Below, in pieces: positions 51,885 to 61,496 of a stretch of 64,000 nt of DNA. Location: positions 1 to 64,000 of the forward strand of contig JAGASR010000039.1 in assembly GCA_017621705.1 (NCBI GenBank). The letters are read 5' to 3'. Made by a program: the position numbers and the translations under genes. Origin of the DNA: Clostridia bacterium. Its GTDB lineage: Bacteria; Bacillota; Clostridia; Oscillospirales; UBA644. The stretch's first letter is position 1. Each line of letters starts with the position of its first letter. The notes beneath the pieces are model-generated. The model was not told where the DNA came from, ran no database searches, and was given only the letters and a program-made list of their open reading frames with translations.

Positions 51885-52604
51885 TTATCTGATATTAATT
51901 CCTTTAATAAGTTTTTCAAATTCGCTCATTTTTTCCTTCGTCGGTTCGGGAAGATGTCCAAAAGGGAAGGGGATGCCGAGTTTTTCGTATTTGATACTGC
52001 ACATTTTTCTGAATGGCAAAAGCTCGATCTTATCGACACATTCGTGTTCTTTTGCGATCGAACGTAATTTCAGAAGACTTTCTTCATTATCGTTCATCGT
52101 CGGAATAACAACGTGCCTTATCGTTGTCGGGATCTTTTTTTCGTTGAGATATGCAAGAAATTCCAAAGGCCTTTTTATATCGCATCCGACGTTTTTTCTG
52201 TAATGCTCTCCGTCTGTATATTTGATATCCAGAAGCACCCTGTCTGTATGATCGAGCATTACTCGGACTTTTTCGTTAAACATATCTCCCGAAGTGTCGA
52301 GACAAGTGTTTATGCCCTCTTTATGGCAGAGTTCAAAAACTTCTCTTACGAAATCCGCCTGCAAAAGCGGCTCGCCGCCCGAGAAAGTAAATCCGCCGTC
52401 TTTTCCGAAATATTCTTTATAACGAACAGCTTTTCTAACTATCTCTTCGGCTGTGTATTCCGTGCCGCCGTTCATATCCCAGGTGTCGGGATTGTGGCAA
52501 CATGAGCACCGCAGATTGCATCCCTGCAAAAATACGGCGAATCTGACTCCCGGACCGTCAAGCGTTCCGAGGCTTTGTATGGAATGAACCCGTCCGACTG
52601 TCAT
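51885..52604 (-). CDS. pflA: Pyruvate formate-lyase activating enzyme, 239 aa
   Basis: Radical SAM enzyme that puts the glycyl radical on PflB. It has the radical SAM cluster motif [14 protein letters not shown] (CxxxCxxC reads CNLRCSCC), the N-terminal [21 protein letters not shown] of PflA, and the FSGGEPLLQ motif. The ATG at 52604 overlaps the pflB stop in an ATGA, and gives the right family N-terminus; a longer frame into pflB is not real. Confidence 0.95.
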   Translation of the reverse strand: MTVGRVHSIQSLGTLDGPGVRFAVFLQGCNLRCSCCHNPDTWDMNGGTEYTAEEIVRKAVRYKEYFGKDGGFTFSGGEPLLQADFVREVFELCHKEGINTCLDTSGDMFNEKVRVMLDHTDRVLLDIKYTDGEHYRKNVGCDIKRPLEFLAYLNEKKIPTTIRHVVIPTMNDNEESLLKLRSIAKEHECVDKIELLPFRKMCSIKYEKLGIPFPFGHLPEPTKEKMSEFEKLIKGINIR

Positions 52605-54832
52605 ACGGATTCGTGGAAAGTACGGCTGATAACTTCGCGCTGCTGTTCTCTGGAAAGCTTGCAGAAGTTTACCGCATAGCCCGAAACTCTGATTGTGAGG
52701 TTCGGATATGCTTCGGGGTTTTCGTACGCCTTGATAAGTGTTTCTCTGTTCATGATATTGACGTTTATATGATGAGCTTTCTTTGCGAAATAGCCGTCGA
52801 GAATATTTACGAGATTTGAAGTCCTCTCTTCGCCGGTTCTTCCGAGCGCATCGGGAGTTATGGAGAAGGTGTTGGAAATACCGTCGCGGCAATCGTCATA
52901 GCTGATCTTTGCAACAGAGTTGAGCGATGCGAGCGTACCGTTTTCTTCACGGTTATGCATCGGGTTTGCGCCGGGTGCGAACGGTGCACCGTTCTTTCTT
53001 CCGTCGGGGGTAGCACCGGTGTGTTTGCCGTATGCAACGTTCGAAGTGATCGTAAGAACGGAAAGCGTATGCTCTGCGTTTCTGTAAGTGGGGTTCTTGC
53101 GGAGCTCGGTGATAACTTTGTGTGCCATTTCTTTTGCGATCAGGTCAACACGGTCGTCATCGTTGCCGTATTTCGGGAAATTGCCGACAGTGTTAAAATC
53201 AACGATAAATCCGTTTTCGTCTTTGATCGGATGTACGTCTGCATATTTGATTGCGCTGAGCGAGTCCGCAACAACGGAAAGACCCGCAATACCGAACGCC
53301 ATAAATCTTCCGACATTCGTATCGTGAAGCGCCATCTGTGTCTTTTCGTATGCATATTTATCGTGCATATAGTGGATGACGTTCATCGTGTTTACGTAAA
53401 GATGGCTGAGCCATGCGATATAGGTATCCATTCTCTGCATGACTTCGTCAAAATTGATCTTGTCGCCTTCCATAACGGGCATCTGCGGACCGATATGCAT
53501 TTTGCTTGTCGTATCGTAACCGCCGTTGATAGCGAGAAGAAGAAGTTTTGCAAGGTTGCATCTTGCACCGAAGAACTGCATCTGTTTGCCGACTTTCATT
53601 GCGGAAACACAGCACGCAATAGCGTAATCGTCACCGTAAATGGGACGCATAAGGTCGTCGTTTTCATACTGAATGGAGTCGGTATCTGCAGAAACTTTCG
53701 CACAGAATTTCTTGAAGTTTTCGGGCAGAGCGTTCGACCAGAGAATTGTAAGGTTCGGTTCGGGTGAGGAGCCGAGAGTGTAGAGCGTATTGAGAATACG
53801 GAAGCTGTTTTTCGTAACGAGCGTTCTGCCGTCTTCGCCCATGCCGCCGACTGCTTCTGTGATCCACATCGGGTCGCCGCCGAAAAGTTCGTTATATTCG
53901 GGAGTACGGAGATGACGTGCAATGCGGAGTTTCATAACGAAATCGTCGATAAGCTCTTGCGCGCCTTCTTCTGTGAGAATACCTGCGGCGATATCGCGCT
54001 CGATATAAATATCAAAGAAAGTGCTGACTCTGCCGAGAGACATTGCGGCACCGTTCTGCTCTTTGATAGCACCGAGGTATGCAAAATATGTCCACTGGAT
54101 CGCTTCTCTCGCGTTGCCTGCAGGTTCGCTGATATCGAAACCGTACATTGCCGCCATTTCTTTCATGTAACCGAGGAATGCGATCTGCTGGAAAAGTTCT
54201 TCGTCAAGACGGATAACTTCGGCATTGAAAGTTTCTTTTGCGAGGTTTTCCTTATCTTTTTTCTTTTCAGCGATAAGTTTGTCAACACCGTAAAGCGCAA
54301 CACGTCTGTAGTCACCGATTATTCTTCCTCTGCCGTAAGCATCGGGAAGACCTGTTATGATATGGCTTCTTCTTGCCTGGCGCATTTCCTCTGTATATGC
54401 ACGGAAAACGCCGTCGTTGTGAGTAGTTCTGAATTTGAATTCTTCTTCGACTTTTGAGCTTAATTTATAACCGTATGCTTCGCAGGCCTGACGAGCCATT
54501 CTTATACCGCCGAAAGGATTTACACCTCTTTTGAGCGGACGGTTCGTCTGCATACCGACGATAAGTTCGTTTTCTTTATCTATATATCCGGGGGAGTAGC
54601 TTGTAAGAGATGATACGGTTGCGGTGTCTATATCAAGAACACCGCCGTACTGTCTTTCAAGAGCGAAAAGCGATTCGAGCTTTTTCATCATGCCCTCGGT
54701 TCTTTCTGTGGGGCCTGCGAGAAAATCCGCATCACCCTTGTATTCTTTATAGTTCTGCTGGATGAAATCACGTACGTTTATTTCATCTTTCCATGTCTGT
54801 CCGTTAAAACCGGTCCAATTTTTGTGTTCCAT
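52601..54832 (-). CDS. pflB: Formate C-acetyltransferase (pyruvate formate-lyase), 743 aa
   Basis: Glycyl-radical enzyme cleaving pyruvate with CoA to acetyl-CoA and formate. The catalytic cysteine pair is in [17 protein letters not shown], and the radical glycine loop is RVSGYAVNF near the C-terminus. Other family marks are [16 protein letters not shown] and [19 protein letters not shown]. The start is the ATG at 54832 (N-terminus [11 protein letters not shown]); a longer frame would run through the riboswitch. Expression should depend on the ZTP-type leader. Formate links to the 10-formyl-THF used by PurN. Confidence 0.96.
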   Translation of the reverse strand: MEHKNWTGFNGQTWKDEINVRDFIQQNYKEYKGDADFLAGPTERTEGMMKKLESLFALERQYGGVLDIDTATVSSLTSYSPGYIDKENELIVGMQTNRPLKRGVNPFGGIRMARQACEAYGYKLSSKVEEEFKFRTTHNDGVFRAYTEEMRQARRSHIITGLPDAYGRGRIIGDYRRVALYGVDKLIAEKKKDKENLAKETFNAEVIRLDEELFQQIAFLGYMKEMAAMYGFDISEPAGNAREAIQWTYFAYLGAIKEQNGAAMSLGRVSTFFDIYIERDIAAGILTEEGAQELIDDFVMKLRIARHLRTPEYNELFGGDPMWITEAVGGMGEDGRTLVTKNSFRILNTLYTLGSSPEPNLTILWSNALPENFKKFCAKVSADTDSIQYENDDLMRPIYGDDYAIACCVSAMKVGKQMQFFGARCNLAKLLLLAINGGYDTTSKMHIGPQMPVMEGDKINFDEVMQRMDTYIAWLSHLYVNTMNVIHYMHDKYAYEKTQMALHDTNVGRFMAFGIAGLSVVADSLSAIKYADVHPIKDENGFIVDFNTVGNFPKYGNDDDRVDLIAKEMAHKVITELRKNPTYRNAEHTLSVLTITSNVAYGKHTGATPDGRKNGAPFAPGANPMHNREENGTLASLNSVAKISYDDCRDGISNTFSITPDALGRTGEERTSNLVNILDGYFAKKAHHINVNIMNRETLIKAYENPEAYPNLTIRVSGYAVNFCKLSREQQREVISRTFHESV

Positions 54833-54870
54833 AATTATAGTTTCCCTTCTAAACAGACTGATTTGCCAAC

Positions 54871-54906
54871 AAAAAAAGGGCAAATCAGCTTTTAACTGAT
54901 CTGCCC
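54871..54906 (-). terminator. Riboswitch expression-platform terminator before pflB
   Basis: GGGCAGATCAG and CTGATTTGCCC (minus strand) around TTAAAAG with one mismatch, then seven U. Its 5' arm overlaps the last conserved bases of the aptamer. Loop and arm bases TCAGTTAAAAGCT can also pair with AGCTTTTA and AACTGA upstream (54960-54976), an antiterminator with a small bulge. Confidence 0.8.
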
Positions 54907-54966
54907 AGACGGTCGGCATATTAACTTCTACATTCCCTTGCGGTAATCCGCAAAATCCGTCAGTTA
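54901..54966 (-). promoter_or_regulatory. ZTP riboswitch (pfl motif) upstream of pflB
   Basis: The minus-strand leader carries ACTGACGG, then a GCGGATTACCGC hairpin and GGGAATGT, and ends in CCGACCGTCTGGGCAG. The last block matches the conserved 3' part of ZTP (pfl-type) riboswitches, which sense ZTP/ZMP when 10-formyl-THF is low. GACGG and CCGTC can pair across the aptamer. A terminator follows at once, as expected for an ON switch. Motif recall is from memory of the family; no covariance search was run. Confidence 0.8.
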
Positions 54967-54989
54967 TGTAAAAGCTGTAATGTATCTTA

Positions 54990-55018
54990 ATTATAACCGA
55001 AAAATATTATTTTGTCAA
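54990..55018 (-). promoter_or_regulatory. Promoter of pflB
   Basis: Minus strand TTGACA, 17 bases, TATAAT; gives a leader of about 150 bases containing the riboswitch. Confidence 0.78.
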
Positions 55019-55048
55019 TCTCTTTTTCGTGAGAAAAATGTGAAAAAC

Positions 55049-55495
55049 TCACGACTTTCTTCGAATCATTTCGATATGAGGAATACCATCTTCGAGAAAT
55101 TCGTCGGAATCTTTTACAAATCCCGCTTTTTCATAGAATTTTCGCGCATATGTCTGCGCTTCGATCCTTATTTCTTTCGCTCCGAATTTCTCTTCGGCGA
55201 TCTTTATTCCTTCTTTTAAAATGATCATTCCGTAGCCGCATCCGCGCTTTTTCTGCGATGAAATAACTCTTCCCACGGAAACTTCCCTGAATTTTGTGTT
55301 TTCGGGAAGCACACGGATATATGCGACGATCTCTCCGTCTTCTTCGATGTACGCATGGTAAGACATCTGATCGAAATCGTCTATTTCATGATACGGACAG
55401 TTCTGCTCAACTATAAATACATCAACGCGAAGCTGAAGTATTCTGTAAAGCTCATTTACTGTAAGATCTTCGAATTTTTTTATAACTGTGGTCAT
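55049..55495 (-). CDS. ElaA-like GNAT acetyltransferase, 148 aa
   Basis: Short GNAT protein of the ElaA type: LTVNELYRILQLRVDVFIVEQNCPYHEID at the N-terminal end is the hallmark, followed by YIRVLPE, the acyl-CoA loop VISSQKKRGCGYG and EAQTYARKFYEKAGF. ElaA is a conserved acetyltransferase of unknown substrate. It follows the two glycosidase genes closely (19-base gap) and probably shares their transcript. Confidence 0.85.
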   Translation of the reverse strand: MTTVIKKFEDLTVNELYRILQLRVDVFIVEQNCPYHEIDDFDQMSYHAYIEEDGEIVAYIRVLPENTKFREVSVGRVISSQKKRGCGYGMIILKEGIKIAEEKFGAKEIRIEAQTYARKFYEKAGFVKDSDEFLEDGIPHIEMIRRKS

Positions 55496-55514
55496 TTGAT
55501 TCGGTAAAGTCCTT

Positions 55515-57143
55515 TTATTTTTTTATCATTGCGGGTCTGAAAGAGTCGATACCCTCTTCGGTGTACCAGTTGTAGCATACTTCCTCGCCGTCAATGAGCC
55601 AACGCTCGGGGTACTGGTTTTCCATCCAGTCGAGGGGACGGCATGTATTTTCCTGAACAGAGTTGATCTTCCAGCCTTCTTTGAGATCAGCAAGTTCGCT
55701 TTCGTTGAGAACTCCGGGCTTGCAGGAAACGAAGAGGGGAGAGCCGCTCTTTGCGAGAACGTCGAGCCACATCTTGTTGAGATCCCATGAAATAGCGCCC
55801 GTAATGCCTACGCAGTCTGCGTCTGCCATATAGAAGATGCCGTTCTGCATAAGTCTGAATGCAAGGGTGTTAACGCCCATTCTTCTCGTTCTGCCCCAAT
55901 CAAAGCCGCTGGTATCGTCGCCTGTTCTGTTAAGTTCATACATCCCTGCGCAAAGGTGGCTTACGGTGTTACAGCCGATGATAACGCAGTCTTCGCCCGC
56001 AGCTTCTTTAACGGTGCGGTAGAATTCAACTGTCGCCTGCGCGGTGGTCTTGCTTCTGTCGTAAAGATGCCAGCCGTCTTTTGTATATCTGTCTGTCATA
56101 TAAAGCGGAGTAAAGCCGCCGGAAATATCGTGAGAAGAATAGTCGTGCTTGATAAGCTCATAGCCCCAGTCAACAACTCTCTTTGTGACTGTTTTAACAT
56201 ATTCAATAACTTCGGGATGAGTCGGGTCGAGATACGGGCAATTTTCGCCGCGTTTGATAAACCAGTCGGGTTTTGCTTCGGTAAGAGCAAATTTTTCGTC
56301 GGTAAGGTAACGTACCCAGATACCGGGACGAACATTCATCTTTCTCATTTCATCGGCGAGAGTCTTCATATCGCCGAATTTTTCGTTGCTGAGCCAGGGA
56401 GCGTTTGTTCCGTGAATCGTCCAGCCGTCGTCGATTACCATGTAGGGAATATTTTCAAGACCTTCGCACTGTTCGGAAACGATCTTCGTGTCGCTGATGA
56501 TCTCTTCTCTGGAGCTCTTGCCGTATGCGTAATACCAGTTATTGGAGCCGTAAACTTTATGCTTGGGAAGATTGTTTACGGGGCACATCTTTTTGCAGAA
56601 ATTCTGACCTGCTTCAAATGCGGACATATCTTTGTAATCGCCGAAAACAACTGTGCATGCTTCGAGAGTTTTACCCGAAAGTACAACGCCCATACCGCCG
56701 CTGCGGATATCTGCCCACATCGATACACCTGCCGCATCATACTGCCAGTGAACAAATGCAAAGCACTGAACCTTTACACCGAAACCTTCGGTGTATCTTC
56801 CTTTTGTGTCCGCAACAGAGTCGGAACCGTTCGAAACGAGCATATACCAGGGCATATTTCTTTCGGGTTCAATACCTGCCCAACGGATATCGCCGTAGCC
56901 TCTTTCGTAAGAGTCTCCGAGAATCTTTATGGCATCGCGGCGTTTTTCTTCCGCAGTGAAGTTCCAACGCAGACGGATAAAGGTTATGGGGGTCTGATCT
57001 GCCGTTACTTTAACGGAAAGTCCGTCATTTTCAAGACCGAGGGAAAGGTTGATATCGTCTATAACGATGTCTCCCGTATATGTCTGCTTGTAAACGTCTG
57101 TTTCGGTATAGACCGTAACATGGTCGGGATATCTTATATTCAT
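55515..57143 (-). CDS. Alpha-galactosidase-like glycoside hydrolase (GH36 type), copy 2, 542 aa
   Basis: Clan-D type glycosidase. The pattern YMVIDDGW, WVRYL, LDPTHPEVIEY, and LIKHDYSSHD (whose Asp in KxD is the expected nucleophile) fits alpha-galactosidases; RTGDDTSGFDW probably contains the acid/base Asp. It is shorter than full GH36 enzymes (about 700 aa). There is no signal peptide, so it acts on imported oligosaccharides. It has AAGGAG upstream and lies 32 bases after its close paralogue, an evident tandem duplication. Confidence 0.82.
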   Translation of the reverse strand: MNIRYPDHVTVYTETDVYKQTYTGDIVIDDINLSLGLENDGLSVKVTADQTPITFIRLRWNFTAEEKRRDAIKILGDSYERGYGDIRWAGIEPERNMPWYMLVSNGSDSVADTKGRYTEGFGVKVQCFAFVHWQYDAAGVSMWADIRSGGMGVVLSGKTLEACTVVFGDYKDMSAFEAGQNFCKKMCPVNNLPKHKVYGSNNWYYAYGKSSREEIISDTKIVSEQCEGLENIPYMVIDDGWTIHGTNAPWLSNEKFGDMKTLADEMRKMNVRPGIWVRYLTDEKFALTEAKPDWFIKRGENCPYLDPTHPEVIEYVKTVTKRVVDWGYELIKHDYSSHDISGGFTPLYMTDRYTKDGWHLYDRSKTTAQATVEFYRTVKEAAGEDCVIIGCNTVSHLCAGMYELNRTGDDTSGFDWGRTRRMGVNTLAFRLMQNGIFYMADADCVGITGAISWDLNKMWLDVLAKSGSPLFVSCKPGVLNESELADLKEGWKINSVQENTCRPLDWMENQYPERWLIDGEEVCYNWYTEEGIDSFRPAMIKK

Positions 57144-57175
57144 TTTTGCTCTCTCCTTAGCTTATTTGTTTTTTA

Positions 57176-58789
57176 TTATTTTGAATTGGGGTCGAACGAA
57201 CTTACCCCATCTTCTGTGTACCAGTTATAATATACCTCTTTGCCGTCAATGAGCCAGCGTGCGGGACATTTGTTTTCCATCCAGTCAAGCGGACGGCATT
57301 CGTTTTTCTGAATTGAATTTATCTTCCAGGCTTCTTTTAGTTCTTCAAGCTCTTCGTCATTCAAAACACCGGGCTTGCATGAAACAAATAACGGGGAACC
57401 GCTCTTTGCGAGAATATCAAGCCACAGTCTGTTCATCTTCCACGGAATAGCGCCCGTGATACCGACACAGTCTGCATCCGCCATATAGAATATACCGTTC
57501 TGCATAAGTCTGAACGCAAGAGCGTTGACGCCCATTTTTCTCGTTACATCCCAGTCAAAGCCGCTTGTGTCTCCGCCCGTTCTGTTGACTTCATACATTC
57601 CCGCGCAAAGGTGGCTTACTGTGTTGCAACCGAGAATAATACAGTTATCTCCTGCCGCTTCTTTGATCGTTCTGTAGAAATCCATGATGATTTCTGCGGT
57701 GGTTCTCTTTTTATCGTAAAAATGCCAGCCGTCTTTTGCAAACTGGTTGCCGTAAGTGAACGCACCCGTAAAATCGAAAGAGGAATAGTCGTGTTTTATA
57801 AGCTCAAAACCCCAGTCGATTATTCTTTTTGTTACACGTCTTATATAGTCAAGGACTTCGGGGTTTGACGGGTCGAGAATAACTCCCGATTCAACTCTCG
57901 GCAAACACCAGTCTGGCTTAACTTCGGGAATTTCTTTATATGTGTTTGCAAGATAACGTACCCATATACCGGGACGTACCCCCATCTTTTTCATCTCGGA
58001 GGCAAGAGACTTCATATCTCCGAATTTTTCGTTGCTCTCCCACGGGGCTTCGACTCTGTGCTTCTGCCAGCCGTCGTCAATTACCATGTAAGGGATATTT
58101 TCAAGCCCTGCGCATTGTTCCGAAACTATCTTCGTATCGCTGAGTATTTCTTCTCTTGAGCTTTCGCCGTAAGCGTAATACCAGTTGTTTGAACCGTATA
58201 CTTTATGGTCTGCAAGAGTATTTGTCGGACACATTTTTTTGCAGAATTCTCTTCCTGCCTCAAATGCCGAAATGTCTTTGTAATCGCCGAAAACAACCGT
58301 GCAGATATCAAGCGTTCTTCCTCCGAGCAAAACACCCATGCCGCCGTTTCGAATATCTGCCCACATCGAAATGCCAGATTCGTCATACTGCCAGTTTACA
58401 AGTGAATTGCACTGTACCTTAACGCCGAAGCCCTCTGTTTGTCTTCCTTTGGTATCCAGAACAGAGTCCGAGCCGTTCGATACAAGCATATACCACGGCA
58501 TCATTCTTTCGGGCTCGATACCGCCCCAGTAGGCATCCGCATGAAAACGGTCAAAGCAGTCGCCCAGAATTTTTATCGGTTCGTTTCTTTTCTCTTTATT
58601 TGTAAAATTCCAACGCAGACGGACATATTTTAACGGGGAATCGTCAGCCGTAATTTTAACGGAAAGTCCGTCATCCGTAATGCTGCATGAAGTTTTAATA
58701 TCGTTTATTTCGATATATTCCGAAAAAGACTGAATGTAAGCATCTTTTTCGGTGTAGACCGTAATACGGTCGGGAAATCTCAGTTTCAT
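57176..58789 (-). CDS. Alpha-galactosidase-like glycoside hydrolase (GH36 type), copy 1, 537 aa
   Basis: Colinear with the next gene over the whole length, with the same catalytic regions: YMVIDDGWQKH, LDPSNPEVLDY, LIKHDYSSFDF and RTGGDTSGFDW. One visible difference near the active site is GGDTS in place of GDDTS, and the loop after the nucleophile differs (FTGAFTYGN against SGGFTPLY), suggesting different substrates. Cytoplasmic. Transcribed from a consensus promoter; the following copy is cotranscribed. Linkage specificity cannot be told. Confidence 0.82.
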   Translation of the reverse strand: MKLRFPDRITVYTEKDAYIQSFSEYIEINDIKTSCSITDDGLSVKITADDSPLKYVRLRWNFTNKEKRNEPIKILGDCFDRFHADAYWGGIEPERMMPWYMLVSNGSDSVLDTKGRQTEGFGVKVQCNSLVNWQYDESGISMWADIRNGGMGVLLGGRTLDICTVVFGDYKDISAFEAGREFCKKMCPTNTLADHKVYGSNNWYYAYGESSREEILSDTKIVSEQCAGLENIPYMVIDDGWQKHRVEAPWESNEKFGDMKSLASEMKKMGVRPGIWVRYLANTYKEIPEVKPDWCLPRVESGVILDPSNPEVLDYIRRVTKRIIDWGFELIKHDYSSFDFTGAFTYGNQFAKDGWHFYDKKRTTAEIIMDFYRTIKEAAGDNCIILGCNTVSHLCAGMYEVNRTGGDTSGFDWDVTRKMGVNALAFRLMQNGIFYMADADCVGITGAIPWKMNRLWLDILAKSGSPLFVSCKPGVLNDEELEELKEAWKINSIQKNECRPLDWMENKCPARWLIDGKEVYYNWYTEDGVSSFDPNSK

Positions 58790-58834
58790 TTTGGTTTACT
58801 TCTTATTTCTCTATTCTCAGAGTGTTCCGAAATT

Positions 58835-58863
58835 ATTATATACTTTTCACTGCCTTTTGTCAA
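58835..58863 (-). promoter_or_regulatory. Promoter of the glycosidase pair
   Basis: Minus strand TTGACA, 17 bases, TATAAT, about 45 bases before the start. Confidence 0.75.
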
Positions 58864-58872
58864 GCTTTAAAA

Positions 58873-58909
58873 CAAAAAACAAGTGACAAGGTTTTTCTCC
58901 TTGCCACTT
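58873..58909 (-). terminator. Terminator of the metal ATPase gene
   Basis: AAGTGGCAAGG and CCTTGTCACTT (minus strand, one G-U pair) around a 7-base loop, then GTTTTTTG. Confidence 0.8.
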
Positions 58910-58917
58910 ATCTGTAT

Positions 58918-61020
58918 TTATTTTTTCAGAATACGCATTGAATTAAGAACCGCAATAAGCGCAACGCCAACGTCTCCGAATACAGCCTGCCACATTCCCG
59001 CAAGCCCGAAAGCACCGAGTATAAGGAAAATTCCCTTTATTCCGAGCGCTATGATAATATTCTGAATAACAATCGCTTTTGTCTCTTTTGCGAGTTTTAC
59101 GGCTTTTGCGATCTTTGACGGTTCATCTGTCATCAGAACTACGTCTGCCGCCTCTATTGCCGCATCAGAGCCGATACCGCCCATCGCAATGCCTATATCC
59201 GCACGTGCGAGAACGGGTGCATCGTTTATACCGTCGCCGACAAATACGGTCTTTCCGTATGTCTTTTTCTCTTCGCTGATTTTTTCGAGAAGCTCAACTT
59301 TCTTATCTGGCAAAAGTTGTGCGTAATATTCGTCTATTCCGATATTTTCGCAGACAGATGCCGCTATTTTTTCGTCATCGCCCGTAAGCATGACCGTCTT
59401 TTTTATGCCTGCTTTTTTGAGGTCCGCTATTGCTTTTTCGCTGTCGGGTTTTATCTCGTCGCAAATTACGATACAGCCATAATATTTTCCGTCTACCGCA
59501 ACATACGCTTTCGAGCCGATATCATCGTATTCCGTAAACGAGATATTTTCACGTTTCATCATCTTTGCGTTTCCTATAACTGCGGTCTTTCCGTTAACCG
59601 TAGCTTTAACGCCAAAACCTGAAACTTCCTCGTAATCAGAAACAGTTTCTCTGTCTATTTCTTTGCCGTATCTTTCGGTTATCGATCTTGCGATCGGATG
59701 GTTTGAAAGACTCTCGGCTTTTGCCGCATATTCGAGAATTTCGTCATCGCTTTTTCCGTTTTCCGCAATGATTTTCGAAACGCTGAAAACGCCTTTTGTC
59801 AGTGTCCCCGTTTTATCGAAAACGACCGTGTCGGCCTTGTTCAATGCTTCGAGATAATTACCGCCTTTTATTAAAATACCGTGACGGGATGCCGCGCCTA
59901 TACCGCCGAAAAACGCAAGGGGAATAGATATTACGAGCGCACACGGGCAGGAGATTACGAGAAATACGAATCCTCTGTGAAGCCATTCCGTCCAACTTTC
60001 ATTGAAAATTATAGGGGGCAGTACTGCAAGCAACGCCGCAAGAATAACGACCGCAGGTGTATAGTATTTTGCAAAAGTCGTGATGAAATTTTCTGTCGGA
60101 GCTTTTTTCGACGATGCGTTTTCTACAAGTTCAATTATTTTCGATACGGTCGATTCTCCGAACGATTTCGTTACTTTAACGGAAATCACGCCGTTTGTAT
60201 TGATACTGCCGGATAATATTTCGCCGCCTTCGCGGACTGTTTTCGGTACCGATTCGCCCGTCAATGCCTTCGTATCGATCATTGCCGACCCGTCTGTTAC
60301 AATTCCGTCGAGCGGTATCTTTTCACCGGGTTTTACGGTTATTGTCTCTCCGATAGATACCGTCTCGGGTGCAACGGTCATGCTCCTCCCATTACGGATA
60401 ACGGTTGCGCTGTCGGGGCGTATATCCATAAGTTCGCTTATCGATTTTCTCGAACGTCTTACCGCAAGGCTCTGGAAAAATTCACCGATCTGGTAAAAAA
60501 GCATTACTGCGACCGCTTCGGGATATTCTCCGATAAAGAATGCGCCGACGGTTGAAAGGCTCATCAGAAAGTTTTCGTCAAAAACTCTGCCCTTTATTAT
60601 GTTTCTTATCGCTTTTAAAACAACGTCTCCGCCGAGAATAATATATGAAATAATCAGAACCGCAAGATAGATCGGAAGCGGAAGCTTCAAGATCTCACCG
60701 ATGATTATTGCCGCTATGTATATTCCTGCGCCGACCGTTATTTTCAGAACAGTCTTCCTTGTCTCTCCGTCGGTTTCTTTTTTGACGGTCTTTTCGGATT
60801 TTTGCTCGCTTACTTCAACATCCGGCTCGTGACTTTTTACGACCTTTTCGATCTTTTCAAAAAGTCCGATAATTGCAGTATCTTCAACTTCGACCGTCAA
60901 AGTCTGCTTGATCAGATCAACCGTCGAAGAAGACACACCGTCAAACTTTCCGACTTCTTTTTCAATAACGGACGAACAGTGCGGACAGTCAAGCCCTTTT
61001 AAAATAAAAACTTTCTTCAT
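58918..61020 (-). CDS. Zn2+/Cd2+/Pb2+-exporting P1B-type ATPase, 700 aa
   Basis: An N-terminal heavy-metal-associated domain has CPHC (residues 12-15) where most have CxxC with other residues. About eight membrane helices follow, with the metal site SCPCALVISIPLAFFGG; then TGESVP, the phosphorylation motif DKTGTLTKG, the HP motif (SNHPIARSI) and GDGINDAPVLARAD. CPC followed by a normal P-type core fits the ZntA/CadA group. ATG 61020 gives the family N-terminus MKKVFILKGLDC. Downstream of a CadC-type repressor and its own operator copy. Confidence 0.92.
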   Translation of the reverse strand: MKKVFILKGLDCPHCSSVIEKEVGKFDGVSSSTVDLIKQTLTVEVEDTAIIGLFEKIEKVVKSHEPDVEVSEQKSEKTVKKETDGETRKTVLKITVGAGIYIAAIIIGEILKLPLPIYLAVLIISYIILGGDVVLKAIRNIIKGRVFDENFLMSLSTVGAFFIGEYPEAVAVMLFYQIGEFFQSLAVRRSRKSISELMDIRPDSATVIRNGRSMTVAPETVSIGETITVKPGEKIPLDGIVTDGSAMIDTKALTGESVPKTVREGGEILSGSINTNGVISVKVTKSFGESTVSKIIELVENASSKKAPTENFITTFAKYYTPAVVILAALLAVLPPIIFNESWTEWLHRGFVFLVISCPCALVISIPLAFFGGIGAASRHGILIKGGNYLEALNKADTVVFDKTGTLTKGVFSVSKIIAENGKSDDEILEYAAKAESLSNHPIARSITERYGKEIDRETVSDYEEVSGFGVKATVNGKTAVIGNAKMMKRENISFTEYDDIGSKAYVAVDGKYYGCIVICDEIKPDSEKAIADLKKAGIKKTVMLTGDDEKIAASVCENIGIDEYYAQLLPDKKVELLEKISEEKKTYGKTVFVGDGINDAPVLARADIGIAMGGIGSDAAIEAADVVLMTDEPSKIAKAVKLAKETKAIVIQNIIIALGIKGIFLILGAFGLAGMWQAVFGDVGVALIAVLNSMRILKK

Positions 61021-61042
61021 TATTTTACTCTCTAATATTATT

Positions 61043-61060
61043 GTTGAACAATTATTCAAC
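61043..61060. promoter_or_regulatory. CadC/SmtB-type operator before the metal ATPase gene
   Basis: GTTGAACAATTATTCAAC: arms GTTGAA/TTCAAC exact, one mismatch near the centre. Lies 23 bases upstream of the ATPase start and matches the copy at 61477. Confidence 0.75.
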
Positions 61061-61071
61061 TTATACCCTAA

Positions 61072-61098
61072 AAAAATAGGAATATGATTCCTATTTTT
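61072..61098 (-). terminator. Terminator between the repressor and ATPase genes
   Basis: AAAAATAGGAAT and ATTCCTATTTTT, perfect 12-base-pair stem with loop CAT on the minus strand, then U-rich sequence. Confidence 0.75.
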
Positions 61099-61103
61099 AT
61101 TTT

Positions 61104-61457
61104 TTATTCGTTGATATGCTCAAGCCCCATATCGATTATCTGCTTGACATGGTCATCGGCAAGCGAATAGAAAACGATCTGCCCTTCTTTTCTGTATTTG
61201 ACGAGATTTGCAAGGCGCAGTGCTTTCAACTGATGCGAGACGGCAGACTTTGTCAGCCCCAAAAGTGCGGCAAGGTCGCAAACGCACATCTCATGATGCT
61301 CCAGTGCGTGCAGAATTTTGAACCTGGTAGGATCTCCGAACATTTTGTATAACGAAGCAAGGTCGATATATGTCTCCTGTCCGAGCATTTTCGGACGCAC
61401 TTCGTTAACAGTATGCTCATGGATCACTTCGCAGTCGCAGGTATATTCATTGTTCAT
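61104..61457 (-). CDS. cadC: CadC-type ArsR/SmtB-family metal-responsive repressor, 117 aa
   Basis: Winged-helix repressor. It carries both metal sites of S. aureus CadC at matching positions: N-terminal Cys7 and Cys9 with Cys58 and Cys60 in the EMCVCDLA helix (site alpha-3N for Cd/Pb), and Asp101, His103, His114 and Glu117 at the C-terminal helix (site alpha-5 for Zn). The DNA helix is LTKSAVSHQLKALRLANLV. Release from DNA on metal binding would induce itself and the ATPase gene. Confidence 0.9.
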   Translation of the reverse strand: MNNEYTCDCEVIHEHTVNEVRPKMLGQETYIDLASLYKMFGDPTRFKILHALEHHEMCVCDLAALLGLTKSAVSHQLKALRLANLVKYRKEGQIVFYSLADDHVKQIIDMGLEHINE

Positions 61458-61476
61458 TTATTATCTCCGTTTGATA

Positions 61477-61494
61477 GTTGAGCAATTGTTCAAC
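61477..61494. promoter_or_regulatory. CadC/SmtB-type operator before the repressor gene
   Basis: GTTGAGCAATTGTTCAAC, inverted repeat with one mismatch, directly downstream of the -10 box at 61497, where a bound repressor would block transcription start. Confidence 0.78.
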
Positions 61495-61496
61495 TA

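Noticed and set aside
55021..55055. Terminator after the ElaA-like gene
   Set aside because: CGTGAG/CTCACG can pair but the arms are short and on the minus strand the stem is followed by A, not U.
55956..57230. Open frame of 424 codons on the plus strand opposite a glycosidase gene
   Set aside because: Antisense to the GH36-like gene with recognisable catalytic motifs; no ribosome site and Cys/Phe-rich translation typical of shadow frames.
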